Shown: piece after piece, positions 27,931 through 36,747 of the stretch
Numbering within the stretch: the stretch's first letter is position 1
How the letters are laid out: each line of letters starts with the position of its first letter
Assembly (NCBI RefSeq): GCF_013343235.1
Contig: NZ_CP040094.1
Location: 613,501 to 677,500, forward strand
Source: Nostoc sp. TCL240-02
Lineage (GTDB): Bacteria; Cyanobacteriota; Cyanobacteriia; Cyanobacteriales; Nostocaceae
Length of the DNA stretch: 64,000 nt
Direction: 5' to 3'
Translations under genes and position numbers: made by a program
The notes under the pieces: model-generated
Told to the model about the DNA's origin: nothing
Seen by the model: only the letters and a program-made list of their open reading frames with translations
Databases searched by the model: none

Positions 27931-29163
27931 ATGCTTTTGAATCTTGATAAAGTTCGTCAATATTTTCCTGCACTAGCTGGTGAATGGACTTTTTTTGATA
28001 ATGCTGGCGGTTCACAAACTCTAAAAAAAGTAGTAGATAGAATTAGCGAATTTCTCCTGAGTTCCGATGTCCAGTTGGGAGCTTCCTATGCGGTTTCTCA
28101 ACTTGCGGGAGAAAGACTAGCTTTAGCGACTAGGGGAATGGCTACTTTGATTAATGCCAATTCTTCTAAAGAAGTAGTGATGGGTCCATCTACGACAATG
28201 ATGTTGAAAGTTCTCTCAATTTGTCTGGGTCAAACCTTTACATCTGGTGATGAGATTATTGTTACTAATTGTGACCATGAAGCCAATATTGGTGCTTGGA
28301 TGGCTTTGGAAAAACAAGGAATTAAGGTTAAAGTATGGCAAATTCGCCCAGATACCTTAGAACTTCATTTAGCAGATTTAGAACAATTGATGAGTCAGCG
28401 CACTAAATTAGTAACTTTGACTCATGCTTCTAATGTTCTGGGAACTATTAACCCAATCAAAGAAATTGCTACATTTGTACACGATCGCAATGCGATGATT
28501 TGTGTAGATGGTGTAGCTTATGCACCCCATAGATTAGTTGATGTGCAAGATTTGGATGTTGATTTTTATGCTTTGAGTTGTTATAAAGTCTATGGGCCAC
28601 ACCATGCTTTACTTTATGGGAAAGAAGAACATTTATTAAGATTGCCCGGACTTAATCATTATTTTATTCAACAGACAGATATACCTTATAAATTTCAGTT
28701 AGGGAATGTCAATTTTGAATTAAGTTATGGAATGTTAGGCTTATGTGATTATTTAAGTGAATTAGCACAACTGCACTACGGTGATAAAACTGCACCTGAT
28801 TTGAGAAGTCAGATGGTGCAAGCATTTGATTTAATTAGCATACATGAAGAAGAAATTAGCGATCGCCTCCTAAGCTATCTCAACAGCAAGCCTAATGTCC
28901 GAGTAATTGGCCAACCAAAGGCTGACCGTCAATTCCGTGTACCGACTATATCTTTTGTAGTAGATGGAATGAATAGCTCAACCATTCCGGCAAAAATTGA
29001 CCAACATCATATTGGGATTCGCTACGGAGACTTTTATGCTAAACGGCTTATTGAATACTTGGGGTTAGCCTCACAAGGCGGAATAGTCCGGGTGAGTATG
29101 GTACATTACAACACCCTTGAGGAAGTTAACAGCTTGATTGAAGCTTTTGAGCAGTTATTTTAA
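27931..29163 (+). CDS. Class V aminotransferase, cysteine desulfurase-like
   Basis: A 410-residue PLP enzyme of the cysteine desulfurase-like branch (VC1184 type). The N-terminal FFDNAGGSQ, THASNVLGTINPI, VDGVAYAPH and the PLP lysine in SCYKVYGPH (K219) are visible. True desulfurases of the SufS/CsdA group have a catalytic Cys in RAGHHCA; the matching place here reads GIRYGDFYA, without Cys. It therefore may not deliver sulfur by the normal persulfide route, and its substrate is open. The gene stands alone with no suf or isc partner. A MITE lies directly downstream. Confidence 0.85.
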   Translation: MLLNLDKVRQYFPALAGEWTFFDNAGGSQTLKKVVDRISEFLLSSDVQLGASYAVSQLAGERLALATRGMATLINANSSKEVVMGPSTTMMLKVLSICLGQTFTSGDEIIVTNCDHEANIGAWMALEKQGIKVKVWQIRPDTLELHLADLEQLMSQRTKLVTLTHASNVLGTINPIKEIATFVHDRNAMICVDGVAYAPHRLVDVQDLDVDFYALSCYKVYGPHHALLYGKEEHLLRLPGLNHYFIQQTDIPYKFQLGNVNFELSYGMLGLCDYLSELAQLHYGDKTAPDLRSQMVQAFDLISIHEEEISDRLLSYLNSKPNVRVIGQPKADRQFRVPTISFVVDGMNSSTIPAKIDQHHIGIRYGDFYAKRLIEYLGLASQGGIVRVSMVHYNTLEEVNSLIEAFEQLF

Positions 29164-29229
29164 GATTGGGCATTCAAAAGAGGCAGAGGGGCAGAGGGGA
29201 AAACTCTTCTCCCTTGCTTCCTGCCTCCC

Positions 29230-29351
29230 CAATACTTTTCGGTTAAACCCAATAATCTCTCTTTTGGTCTGGGGAAAGGTTAAAGGGCAATGGGGAAAGG
29301 AAAATTCAAATCCTTTCCCTTTCCCCTTTCCCCCTTAACAGAAAAGTATTG
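29230..29351. mobile_element. MITE copy 2, intact, 122 bp
   Basis: Ends CAATACTTTTCGGTTAA and TTAACAGAAAAGTATTG are inverted repeats. Imperfect direct repeats CCTGCCTCCC (29220-29229) and CCTGCCTTAC (29352-29361) flank it, matching at 8 of 10 positions. Its interior is the reverse complement of the split copy at 12008-13826 and includes the single, uninterrupted CTTTAA target used by the IS there. Confidence 0.85.
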
Positions 29352-29370
29352 CCTGCCTTACTACTCCCCA

Positions 29371-30660
29371 TTAACTATTACTAAGCTGCAAAACTTGCAC
29401 CTCTTCTTGTGGGTAAATTAATGTTTTACCCACTGGAAGAATGCCTAAAGCATTAGTTTGAGCCAAATTAATTAAATTTCCAGAACTGTGACTACCACCA
29501 GCTTTGTGAAATTCATAAACACCATTAATTAAATGCAATTTACCCCAAAGGTAAGTTTCCCGCTTGCCATCAGATCGCAATTCATCATGCGATCGCACTT
29601 TCAAAAACACTGGCTCCCAACCTTCAGTAATTCCCGAAAGTTTCTTGATTGCTGGTAGCACAAAGCGCCAAAATGTCACCAACACAGCCGCAGGATTTCC
29701 TGGTAAACCAAAATAAAGTGGGCTTGCCGTGAGCGTAGCCGAACGGGATTTTGTAGAGACGCGATAAATCGCGTCTCTACTGGGGAAAGTGGCGACGGTG
29801 AGAGGTTTCCCTGGTCTCATTTCCACAGATCGAATGTGGATTTTTGCACTGAGAGACTGTAAAATTTTATCAACATAGTCATAATCTCCCACTGAGACAC
29901 CACCAGAAGAGAGAACCATATCAGCGATCGCAACGGCATGGGCAATAACTTTCTCCAGAACAACTGGATCATCCTTCACAATGCCTAACAGTAATGGTTC
30001 TGCGCCACTCTCTTTTACCAAAGCTGCCAGCGCATACTGATTAGAATCCACAATTTGCCCTGATTGCAACGGTTGATTAACAGTCACTAATTCATCACCA
30101 GTCGAAAAAATTGCCACACGCGGACGGCGGTAAACACTTAATTGCGGACATTGTGCTGCCGCCAATACAGCTATTTCTGAGGCATTTAACTTAATTCCGG
30201 CTGGTAATAGTTGTGTTCCAGCTTTATAAAAAGATGCTTTGTGTCTGACAAATTCTTGCGGTTGTGGCGCAACCAGGATAAATACGCGATTTTCCTCGCG
30301 GCGTGTCCTCTCTTGCATGACTACAGTATCCGCATCGGCTGGAATCACCGCACCTGTGAAAATCCGCGCGGCTTCTCCTGATTGAATCCTAGACTTAGGC
30401 TGATACCCAGCCGGAATATCTTCAACAATTTCTAAAACGGCTGGTTGTTCCGCGCTAGAGTGCTGCACATCTTCGTAGCGAACTGCGTAACCATCCATTG
30501 CCGAATTATCCCAATGGGGAAAATCTAGCGGACTGGTGACAGGTGTTGCCAAAATCCGGCTATCGGCTGCCAATAAATCTACAACTTCTGTATCCCGTTG
30601 AAGATCCAACGGTTGTACTAAATTTAAAATAATTGCTTGTGCATCGCTGACTGATACCAT
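29371..30660 (-). CDS. moeA: Molybdopterin molybdotransferase
   Basis: A 429-residue MoeA, which inserts molybdate into adenylated molybdopterin in the cytosol. Clear motifs are PLDFPHWDNSAMDGYAVR, IFTGAVIPADADTVVMQE, the GDELV and SSGGVSVGDYD of the MoCF domain, and GLPGNPAAVLVTF. Between VATF and YFGLPGNP, where other MoeA proteins have only a few residues, about 22-25 extra residues (RDAIYRVSTKSRSATLTAS) are encoded by a palindromic intergenic repeat at about 29717-29783. The reading frame is kept. The loop lies near the substrate site, so activity should be tested. It is a single gene. Confidence 0.93.
   Translation of the reverse strand: MVSVSDAQAIILNLVQPLDLQRDTEVVDLLAADSRILATPVTSPLDFPHWDNSAMDGYAVRYEDVQHSSAEQPAVLEIVEDIPAGYQPKSRIQSGEAARIFTGAVIPADADTVVMQERTRREENRVFILVAPQPQEFVRHKASFYKAGTQLLPAGIKLNASEIAVLAAAQCPQLSVYRRPRVAIFSTGDELVTVNQPLQSGQIVDSNQYALAALVKESGAEPLLLGIVKDDPVVLEKVIAHAVAIADMVLSSGGVSVGDYDYVDKILQSLSAKIHIRSVEMRPGKPLTVATFPSRDAIYRVSTKSRSATLTASPLYFGLPGNPAAVLVTFWRFVLPAIKKLSGITEGWEPVFLKVRSHDELRSDGKRETYLWGKLHLINGVYEFHKAGGSHSSGNLINLAQTNALGILPVGKTLIYPQEEVQVLQLSNS
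29753..29780. repeat. Palindromic repeat inside moeA
   Basis: GTAGAGACGCGAT and ATCGCGTCTCTAC form a perfect 13-bp inverted repeat around AA. Related AGAGACG palindromes are intergenic at 7086-7110 and within the MITE at 38.5 kb (AGAGACGCGATAAAT and its partner). Here it is translated in frame. Confidence 0.85.
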
Positions 30661-30709
30661 AGCGATCGCCTCCGACTTTTTACTTCATCCCTGTAAAGTA
30701 GCATTGAGT

Positions 30710-31336
30710 CTACTCTTGGTTAGTTCTGGAAAGATTTCTATGAGCAGTCAATCCCAAACTACAGACTGCTAGTAAACCTATAATTATGCTTCCTTCGGGG
30801 ACTTGGTATACCTGAACGGAATTGTTACTCAAATCTAGTATTTGCTTTGTCCCTACTGCATCTCTATTGTTAAAACCAAATTCTTTAGCTAGAACCTCAT
30901 CGCTAAAACCTTCATCTATGAGTGCGAGATTATTATTAAGCCAGGTGTCGCCAGGAAGTTCATCATCTTTACCAATATCAAAGGGGCCAAAGATTTGCTG
31001 AGTAGTGTTATCAAAGTTAAATCTCAAAAAACTGTAATTAGATACACCACTAAGTACTGGAGTGAAACTATTTATGAGAGTACTAAATGGATCGAAGAAG
31101 GAAATTGAGAGAGACTGCAAATTCTTCGTGGCTCCCAAACCTGTTTCAGAAATAACGCTGGGAGCGGTTGTTGTATCGTAGTTAAATGAACCTTTAGCTG
31201 AATAACCAGTGTCTCCCTTCCAGTTAAAGTTGAACTCAGCAGCATCAGCTAGATCGTGAGTGGTTATAGCGATCGCTAACACTAAAGCAGTAGTCGCCAC
31301 CATCCTAATAGCTTTTTTAGTAAACAGATGTTTCAT
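30710..31336 (-). CDS. PEP-CTERM sorting-signal protein
   Basis: A 208-residue exported protein. The frame opens at 31618, but the ATG at 31336 is preceded by GGAAG and begins a normal signal peptide (KKAIRMVATTALVLAIAI, cut near ADA-A). The C-terminus reads VYQVPEGSIIIGLLAVCSLG then Arg-rich, the PEP-CTERM layout with PEG instead of PEP. Such tails are recognised by exosortase at the inner membrane. The middle is Asn/Phe/Asp-rich and likely beta-structured, without known domains. The function is unknown. Confidence 0.75.
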   Translation of the reverse strand: MKHLFTKKAIRMVATTALVLAIAITTHDLADAAEFNFNWKGDTGYSAKGSFNYDTTTAPSVISETGLGATKNLQSLSISFFDPFSTLINSFTPVLSGVSNYSFLRFNFDNTTQQIFGPFDIGKDDELPGDTWLNNNLALIDEGFSDEVLAKEFGFNNRDAVGTKQILDLSNNSVQVYQVPEGSIIIGLLAVCSLGLTAHRNLSRTNQE

Positions 31337-31749
31337 AGATACAACTTCCAAATAGGTTTTACAACAAAACAATACAATATTTTCCAAAAACAGACTCTTG
31401 TGGGATGGGCAACATAAAGAACTTGCATGAAAATAAAGTACCAGTAAACCGAGTTTCGACACTTCGACTGAGCGCAGTCGAAGTGTCGAAACCCGTCTGG
31501 TTGGGATACTATTAACCCGCAGATCCCTAAGCGTTCTAATTAGGGAACTTTTATGTGCAACAGCTTTAGGACTTACGCAAATCATGATAAAACGAACCGC
31601 AAAGGACGCAAAGGACACAAAGCAATAAGAGTTTCAGAGAGTTCTTGCGTAAGCTCTGAGTTTAAACACCAAAGCCAAGTCATCACTTTAATATAAAAAA
31701 CAGGAGCAATGATTATTCTCCAACCCCTAAATAAAAATACCTATTTTGT
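31337..31749. other. Intergenic region with a perfect 18-bp hairpin
   Basis: Arms GTTTCGACACTTCGACTG (31453-31470) and its exact complement (31475-31492) flank AGCG. There is no T-run. Further on, CTTACGCAA (31572-31580) and TTGCGTAAG (31645-31653) form the ends of an 82-bp repeat-like unit. Both are dispersed repeat types, not genes. Confidence 0.75.
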
Positions 31750-32307
31750 ATGACTATCGAACGACTTCCCCAAAAACACTATCCCAAGGCTGAAATTGGG
31801 CGGCGAGGTATGGCATTAGGACTTGATTTCCTTGGTGTCTGGTTAGTCAGTTCTCTACTGGGAGGCGGCGATATCGGTATTCAATTTGTTGAAATCCTAG
31901 TTTTTGTAATACTTTGGCTGATTTTGCGGGTGCTAGTGCCATACAACAATCAAGGGCAAAGTTTAGGACGTTGGGCGTTCGACTTAAAGGTGTTGGAAGT
32001 CGAAGATGGTGAAGTAATGGGCAGAGTTCCAGATTTGCTCTCGCTGGTGAAACGAGAGGCGATCGTTGGTTTAGGTGCGCTTTTAGTGTCAATTGCCCTG
32101 AGCAATATTAGAGCCAATCCCACTGCTATACTGCTAGTACTTCCCCTAGCAATTGATTGTGGGACTGCCTTCTCTGATACCCAGATGCGGCAGGCTTTAC
32201 ACGATCGCTATTGTGGAACTTTCATTGTTTCGTCGCGTCGTGGCTACTCACTTGATATAAAAGTTAAAAGATTAGTTGAAAATATGCGGCGGAATGTGAG
32301 AAGATAG
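31750..32307 (+). CDS. RDD family membrane protein
   Basis: A 185-residue integral membrane protein of the RDD family. The name-giving Arg is in GRRGMALGLDFLGVWLV (the first helix), with an Asp in the same segment; GQSLGRWAFDLKVLEVEDG after the second helix and LHDRYCGTFIV near the end are standard RDD motifs. Three hydrophobic segments are visible (about 22-38, 46-62 and 105-140). The transported substrate, if any, is unknown. It lies 43 bases before rpmG on the same strand and may be co-transcribed. Confidence 0.85.
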   Translation: MTIERLPQKHYPKAEIGRRGMALGLDFLGVWLVSSLLGGGDIGIQFVEILVFVILWLILRVLVPYNNQGQSLGRWAFDLKVLEVEDGEVMGRVPDLLSLVKREAIVGLGALLVSIALSNIRANPTAILLVLPLAIDCGTAFSDTQMRQALHDRYCGTFIVSSRRGYSLDIKVKRLVENMRRNVRR

Positions 32308-32350
32308 TCATTTGTGTTAATTCTCTTCAGGCTTCACTGTTTGTAAGATT

Positions 32351-32545
32351 ATGGCTAAGAGTAAAGGTGCCCGCATTATTGTGACACTAGAGTGTACTGA
32401 GTGTCGGACAAATTCAGATAAGCGTTCGGCTGGTGTCTCACGTTATACCAGTACCAAGAATCGCCGCAACACCACTAACAGGCTAGAACTGAAAAAGTTC
32501 TGCACCCACTGCAACAAACATACCGTTCACAAGGAAATTAAGTAG
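32351..32545 (+). CDS. rpmG: 50S ribosomal protein L33
   Basis: A 64-residue L33. [17 protein letters not shown] and [14 protein letters not shown] give the two CxxC pairs, so this is the zinc-binding form. rpsR follows after two bases, a conserved cyanobacterial and chloroplast arrangement. L33 sits near the E site of the large subunit. Confidence 0.96.
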   Translation: MAKSKGARIIVTLECTECRTNSDKRSAGVSRYTSTKNRRNTTNRLELKKFCTHCNKHTVHKEIK

Positions 32546-32547
32546 AG

Positions 32548-32763
32548 ATGAGTTATTTCCGTCGTCGTCTTTCTCCAATCAAGCCAGGAGAACCAATCGA
32601 TTATAAAGATGTTGATTTATTGCGTAAGTTTGTCACCGAGCGGGGTAAAATACTGCCACGGCGGATTACTGGGCTTACGTCTCAGCAACAGCGAGAGTTG
32701 ACATTAGCAATTAAACGTTCGCGGATTGTGGCTTTGTTGCCATTTATCAATGCAGAAGGTTAG
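32548..32763 (+). CDS. rpsR: 30S ribosomal protein S18
   Basis: A 71-residue S18 with the standard [20 protein letters not shown] and [20 protein letters not shown] motifs that contact 16S rRNA in the platform of the small subunit. It starts two bases after rpmG and is translated from the same message. A ribonuclease gene follows after 249 bases, as in other cyanobacteria. Confidence 0.96.
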   Translation: MSYFRRRLSPIKPGEPIDYKDVDLLRKFVTERGKILPRRITGLTSQQQRELTLAIKRSRIVALLPFINAEG

Positions 32764-33012
32764 AGCAATTTTGGATTTGGAATTTTAGATTTTGGATTAT
32801 AAAGGGAAGCTGCATTTAAATAAATATCTGGCTTTGTCTTTCTGAGTCCAAAATCTCAAATCTGAATCAGAGAGTGTAAAATGAATTGCTGCATGAAAAA
32901 TTGTTGGATTTAGGATTTAATAAGCATCCAGTTATAAAATCCAAAATCCAAGTTGCGCTGTAAGCGCACCAAAGGTGGAAGCAAAATCTAAAATTATTAG
33001 AGCGCGAGAGTT

Positions 33013-35073
33013 GTGGAGAAGGGCACGCTAGTTGAATTTAGGGTTCAAGGCGATCGCCGTCTGGGGATCGTAGAACGTCCAGACGGTAAAACCCGCTGGT
33101 TTGTGGTAGACGAACGTGGTCAATCCCACAGCCTCGCGCCTAGACAAATAACTTATACAGTTACCGGACAAACTTACAAGCCCTCTGAGATCGCGAGCTT
33201 TTTAGGGCAAGTCAACCCTTATTTAGATGCATCTAGCTTAGAGGTAGCTTGGGAAATATTGGTTGAAGATGGGGAAACAATTACCCCAGACCTGATGGCG
33301 AATCTCTTATTTTCGGAATCAGCCGCGCCTCATTGTTACGCCGCCTATTGCTTGTTATCAGACGACAAACTTTATTTCAAGCAAAAAGGAGACGCTTACG
33401 AGCCGCGAACTGCTGCTCAAGTGGCAGAACGTAAGCACCAGATGGAAGTAGAGGCATTAAAAGCTAAAGGACAGCAGGAATTTTTAACTCGTGTAGAACA
33501 GGCGCTCAAAGGTGAAGCAGTAGAATGGCAGCGCCACGATCGCCAGCGTCTAGAAGGACTAGAAAAATACGCAGCGTTGCTTGCGGATACAGTGCGGACG
33601 GGAGTTAATTATGATTCATTAGCTCGCGCTTATCCGCCAAGCGCTCCAGTATTAGAAACTATGACTATGCTGGGACGGCCCACAACGCCCCAAGGGGCTT
33701 TTCAACTATTAGTAGATTTGGGTTGCTGGAGTCCTTATGAAAACTTGTTCCTGCGTCGTTCTTCAATTCCGATTCAATTTCCTAATAAGGTGTTAGAAGT
33801 GGCGCAACAGCGTTTGGATTTCCCGCCGATTGACTCAGATACAAACCGCCTTGATCTGACTCACCTGAAGGTCTACACCATAGATGATGAAACTACCACA
33901 GAGATCGACGATGGTCTAAGTTGGGAAATTCTACCCGATGGACGGGAGCGCCTGTGGGTACATATCGCCGATCCCACCAGATGGTTAGTACCGGAAGATG
34001 AATTAGATTTGGAAGCCAGAAAGCGGGGCAGCACAGTCTATTTACCTACGGGGATGATTCCGATGTTCCCAGAAGTATTGGCAACTGGGCCAATGAGTCT
34101 GATCCAGGGACGGGTTTGTTGCGCCCTCAGTTTCGGAATTGTTTTAGGTACAACTGGGGGAGTAGAAGATTACAGCATTCATACCAGTTCCATTAAGCCG
34201 ACTTATCGCCTCACCTACGAAGATGTAGATGAAATGCTGCAATTAAGGGTACAGGCAGAACCAGAAATTGCTGCGATCGCAAGTTGGGCACAGAAGCGCA
34301 AAGCTTGGCGTTACGCTCAAGGGGCAATTAGCATCACAATGCCCGAAGCGATGATCAAAGTCAAAGGTGACGAGATCAACATTGATATTTTGGACGATTC
34401 CCCATCACGGCAAGTAGTCGCAGAAATGATGATTGTTGCTGGTGAAGTTGCGGCTCGTTATGGTAAAGCTCATAACATACCTTTACCCTTTCGCGGTCAA
34501 CCCCAACCCGAATTACCCCCAGAAGAAGAATTACTGCTACTTCCAGCTGGATTCGTTCGCGCTTGCGCCATGCGTCGTTGTATGCCCAAGAGTGAAATGA
34601 GCATTACACCTCTGCGCCATGCTGGTTTAGGTTTGGATACTTACACTCAAGCAACCTCTCCCATCCGCCGCTACAGTGATTTGCTTACCCACTTTCAACT
34701 GAAAGCCCATTTGCGCGGTGAAGTTCTGCCATTTTCCGCAGATCAACTTAAAGAAGTGATGATGAATGTTACCAGCATTACCCAAGAGGTGACGATGGTA
34801 GAACGGCAAACGAATAGATATTATGCTCTAGAGTATTTACGCCGTCATCCAGAGGAAACTTGGGATGTAACTGTGTTGATGTGGCTGCGAGAAGACAGCA
34901 ATTTGGCCCTAATTTTGATCGAAGATTTAGGTTTACAATTACCAATGGTTTTCAAACGTTCTGTTAACTTGGGCGAACAGATAGTGGTGAAAGTTAGCCA
35001 TGCCGATCCGCAAAAAGATATGATCCAGTTTCAAGAAATAATTTATCAAGAAGCTCAAACTGCGGCGAATTAA
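33013..35073 (+). CDS. RNB-domain exoribonuclease (RNase II/R family)
   Basis: A 686-residue 3'-5' exoribonuclease. The N-terminus is an SH3-like RNA-binding segment (TLVEFRVQGDRRLGIV) rather than a classical cold-shock pair. The RNB domain starts near residue 285 with YTIDDETTTEIDDGLSW, the Asp cluster that binds the catalytic Mg ions, and continues through DPTRWL, RRCMPKSEMS and the TSPIRRYSDLLTH block. A short S1-like region ends the protein. The GTG at 33013 is the only fitting start near GAG. Members in cyanobacteria and plastids process and degrade mRNA and rRNA. It follows rpmG-rpsR on the same strand. Repeat-like TTTTGGATT words fill the gap before it. Confidence 0.9.
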   Translation: MEKGTLVEFRVQGDRRLGIVERPDGKTRWFVVDERGQSHSLAPRQITYTVTGQTYKPSEIASFLGQVNPYLDASSLEVAWEILVEDGETITPDLMANLLFSESAAPHCYAAYCLLSDDKLYFKQKGDAYEPRTAAQVAERKHQMEVEALKAKGQQEFLTRVEQALKGEAVEWQRHDRQRLEGLEKYAALLADTVRTGVNYDSLARAYPPSAPVLETMTMLGRPTTPQGAFQLLVDLGCWSPYENLFLRRSSIPIQFPNKVLEVAQQRLDFPPIDSDTNRLDLTHLKVYTIDDETTTEIDDGLSWEILPDGRERLWVHIADPTRWLVPEDELDLEARKRGSTVYLPTGMIPMFPEVLATGPMSLIQGRVCCALSFGIVLGTTGGVEDYSIHTSSIKPTYRLTYEDVDEMLQLRVQAEPEIAAIASWAQKRKAWRYAQGAISITMPEAMIKVKGDEINIDILDDSPSRQVVAEMMIVAGEVAARYGKAHNIPLPFRGQPQPELPPEEELLLLPAGFVRACAMRRCMPKSEMSITPLRHAGLGLDTYTQATSPIRRYSDLLTHFQLKAHLRGEVLPFSADQLKEVMMNVTSITQEVTMVERQTNRYYALEYLRRHPEETWDVTVLMWLREDSNLALILIEDLGLQLPMVFKRSVNLGEQIVVKVSHADPQKDMIQFQEIIYQEAQTAAN

Positions 35074-35196
35074 CTAATTTGTCATTTGTCATTCGTAATA
35101 CTTGCTATAGGCTAGTATTATCAATTGCGAATTCTTTTAGCCTTGCTCCAATTCCTATCGGTTAGGATATAGGGTAAATGGAATGAGGTAATAGTT

Positions 35197-35481
35197 GTGA
35201 ATATATCTTTGACCCCAGAACTAGAACAGTTGGTTAAGAATAAGGTTAATAGTGGGAAATACCACTCAGTTAGTGAGGTGATGGGTGAAGCATTGAGATT
35301 GTTAGAAGAACGCGATAGCATTCGAGATCAACGTCTAGCAGAATTGAAAGCTAAAATCCAAGTTGGTATTGAAGAACTTGAACGTGGTGAAGGAATTGAT
35401 GGTGAAGAAGTATTTGCTGAACTTGAAGAAGATATCCGACGTGCTGAAGCGCAAATGCAGCAAATAGAGGTTAGGAAATAA
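35197..35481 (+). CDS. parD: ParD-family type II antitoxin
   Basis: A 94-residue antitoxin. Residues 1-40 form the ribbon-helix-helix DNA-binding part (MNISLTPELEQLVKNKVNSG then KYHSVSEVMGEALRLLEERD), as in ParD; the rest is an acidic helical tail that binds the toxin. The start is GTG at 35197. Its stop codon overlaps the ATG of the toxin frame by one base (TAATG), typical for co-translated toxin-antitoxin pairs. The antitoxin is intact, while the toxin gene carries a stop codon. Confidence 0.88.
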   Translation: MNISLTPELEQLVKNKVNSGKYHSVSEVMGEALRLLEERDSIRDQRLAELKAKIQVGIEELERGEGIDGEEVFAELEEDIRRAEAQMQQIEVRK

Positions 35482-35786
35482 TGAGTAGGTGTATTTTAGC
35501 ACCTTCAGCTAGATTAGATTTGAAAGAAATCAGCAGCTATATTACTCGCTTTAATCCTGGAGCGGCTCGAAGACTCAACAAAAAAATTATTCAGTAGTGT
35601 AAGCTGTTGGCTGATTTTCCTAATATGGGGCAAAGTTGCGATAATTTTGCAATCGGTTTGCGGAGTTTCCCCGTAGAAGATTACTTAATATTTTATCGCC
35701 CCATTGATGCTGGTGTAGAAGTTGTACGTGTTGTCAGTGGGTATCGGGATTTAGAGACAGTTTTTTTAAGTGAGGATATCCCTTAA
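35481..35786 (+). pseudogene. ParE/RelE-type toxin gene with an internal stop codon
   Basis: The frame of 102 codons reads as a complete ParE-like toxin (LAPSARLDLKEISSYI ... LADFPNMG ... GLRSFPVEDYLIFYRPID ... VVRVVSGYRDLETVF), but codon 39 is TAG at 35595-35597, between KKIIQ and CKLLADFP. Only a 38-residue fragment would be made. No other damage is seen, so the mutation is recent or is a sequencing error. Read-through would give a 101-residue toxin. ParE proteins poison DNA gyrase. Confidence 0.85.
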
Positions 35787-35883
35787 AATTGCATTTGTTT
35801 GATGTAAGCGATCGCTTTCTCTGACGAATATATCAAGAAGTTATAACAAAGTAATTATTTTCGACTGAACTGTTTGCCACCAC

Positions 35884-36417
35884 TCACTCGTTTTTCTCAA
35901 TCTCCTCACACCGTGCTTTTGCCATCACAGCTTGGATATAATCATTTTTACCATTGGTATAAGCCTCACGATCGCTCCGAAAACTTGCCGCCAAATTGCG
36001 TTTTAAAGCCTCATATCGTCTCGCCTCTTCAGGATGCCTTCTCAGATAGTTGCAAAATAGCTTGCGTTCCCAAAATTCGCTGTCAATCTCGACTATGTGA
36101 ACATGATGAGTCCGTTGCTTTCTGTATGGTGGCATTCCTTTCACAAAAAACATCCGTCCAGGACGCGGGTCTTCATACCAATAAACGTATCCCAAAAATT
36201 CTAATATCGGAATAGCAGATTTCGCATCTACTAAGGAACGTACTCTTAGCATGATGTCAATAATTGGTTTTGCTGCCATTCCTGGTACTGCCGTACTACC
36301 AATATGTTCAATTTCCACAACTAAGTCATTGCCTAGTGCCTGCCAAAGACGCTCGGCTTCTTGTGCAAACAAAGTCTGCCACCGTGGATCATATTCAACT
36401 ATATTTACTTCATCCAT
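35884..36417 (-). CDS. GrpB family nucleotidyltransferase-like protein
   Basis: A 177-residue protein of the GrpB (UPF0157) family, which has a nucleotidyltransferase fold. The core is EHIGSTAVPGMAAKPIIDIM (the GS-x-AVPG loop and the DIM acidic pair), then GYVYWYEDPRP, HHVHIVE and the C-terminal LRRHPEEARRYEALKRNLA. The length is normal. No function is established for the family; a homologue is fused to dephospho-CoA kinase in some bacteria. It faces the parDE pair. Confidence 0.88.
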   Translation of the reverse strand: MDEVNIVEYDPRWQTLFAQEAERLWQALGNDLVVEIEHIGSTAVPGMAAKPIIDIMLRVRSLVDAKSAIPILEFLGYVYWYEDPRPGRMFFVKGMPPYRKQRTHHVHIVEIDSEFWERKLFCNYLRRHPEEARRYEALKRNLAASFRSDREAYTNGKNDYIQAVMAKARCEEIEKNE

Positions 36418-36470
36418 TGGTGAAATTAATTTTGTCTACGGCAGGCGTGGCTGGCTAAATCGTTTACTTA

Positions 36471-36506
36471 ATTTCCATTCCAGCAATTTTATTAGTATAA
36501 TAATGG
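36471..36506 (+). promoter_or_regulatory. Putative promoter of rpmI-rplT
   Basis: TATAAT at 36494-36499 lies 17 bases after TTCCAT (36471-36476, a weak -35). Start of transcription would be near 36506, so the leader before rpmI is only about 25 bases. That is too short for an L20-type autoregulatory leader. Confidence 0.5.
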
Positions 36507-36530
36507 ATCGTGTCGAATTAAAGCTATACC

Positions 36531-36728
36531 ATGCCTAAACTCAAGACTCGTAAAGCCGCAGCGAAGCGATTCCGTGCCACAGGCACCGGTAAAATCGTCC
36601 GTCGGAAAGCTGGCAAAAGCCACCTTTTAGAACACAAAACTTCCGACAAAAAGCGTAGCATGTCCAAAACCGCCCTTGTACATGAACGCGATGAACTCAA
36701 TGTACGCTTAATGCTCCCATATTTGTAA
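36531..36728 (+). CDS. rpmI: 50S ribosomal protein L35
   Basis: A 65-residue basic protein with the L35 pattern [20 protein letters not shown] and [12 protein letters not shown]. It is followed 19 bases later by rplT. infC, which often precedes the pair, is absent, as is usual in cyanobacteria. No Shine-Dalgarno is seen before the ATG. Confidence 0.96.
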   Translation: MPKLKTRKAAAKRFRATGTGKIVRRKAGKSHLLEHKTSDKKRSMSKTALVHERDELNVRLMLPYL

Positions 36729-36747
36729 GTCCTTCAGGAAATAAGTT

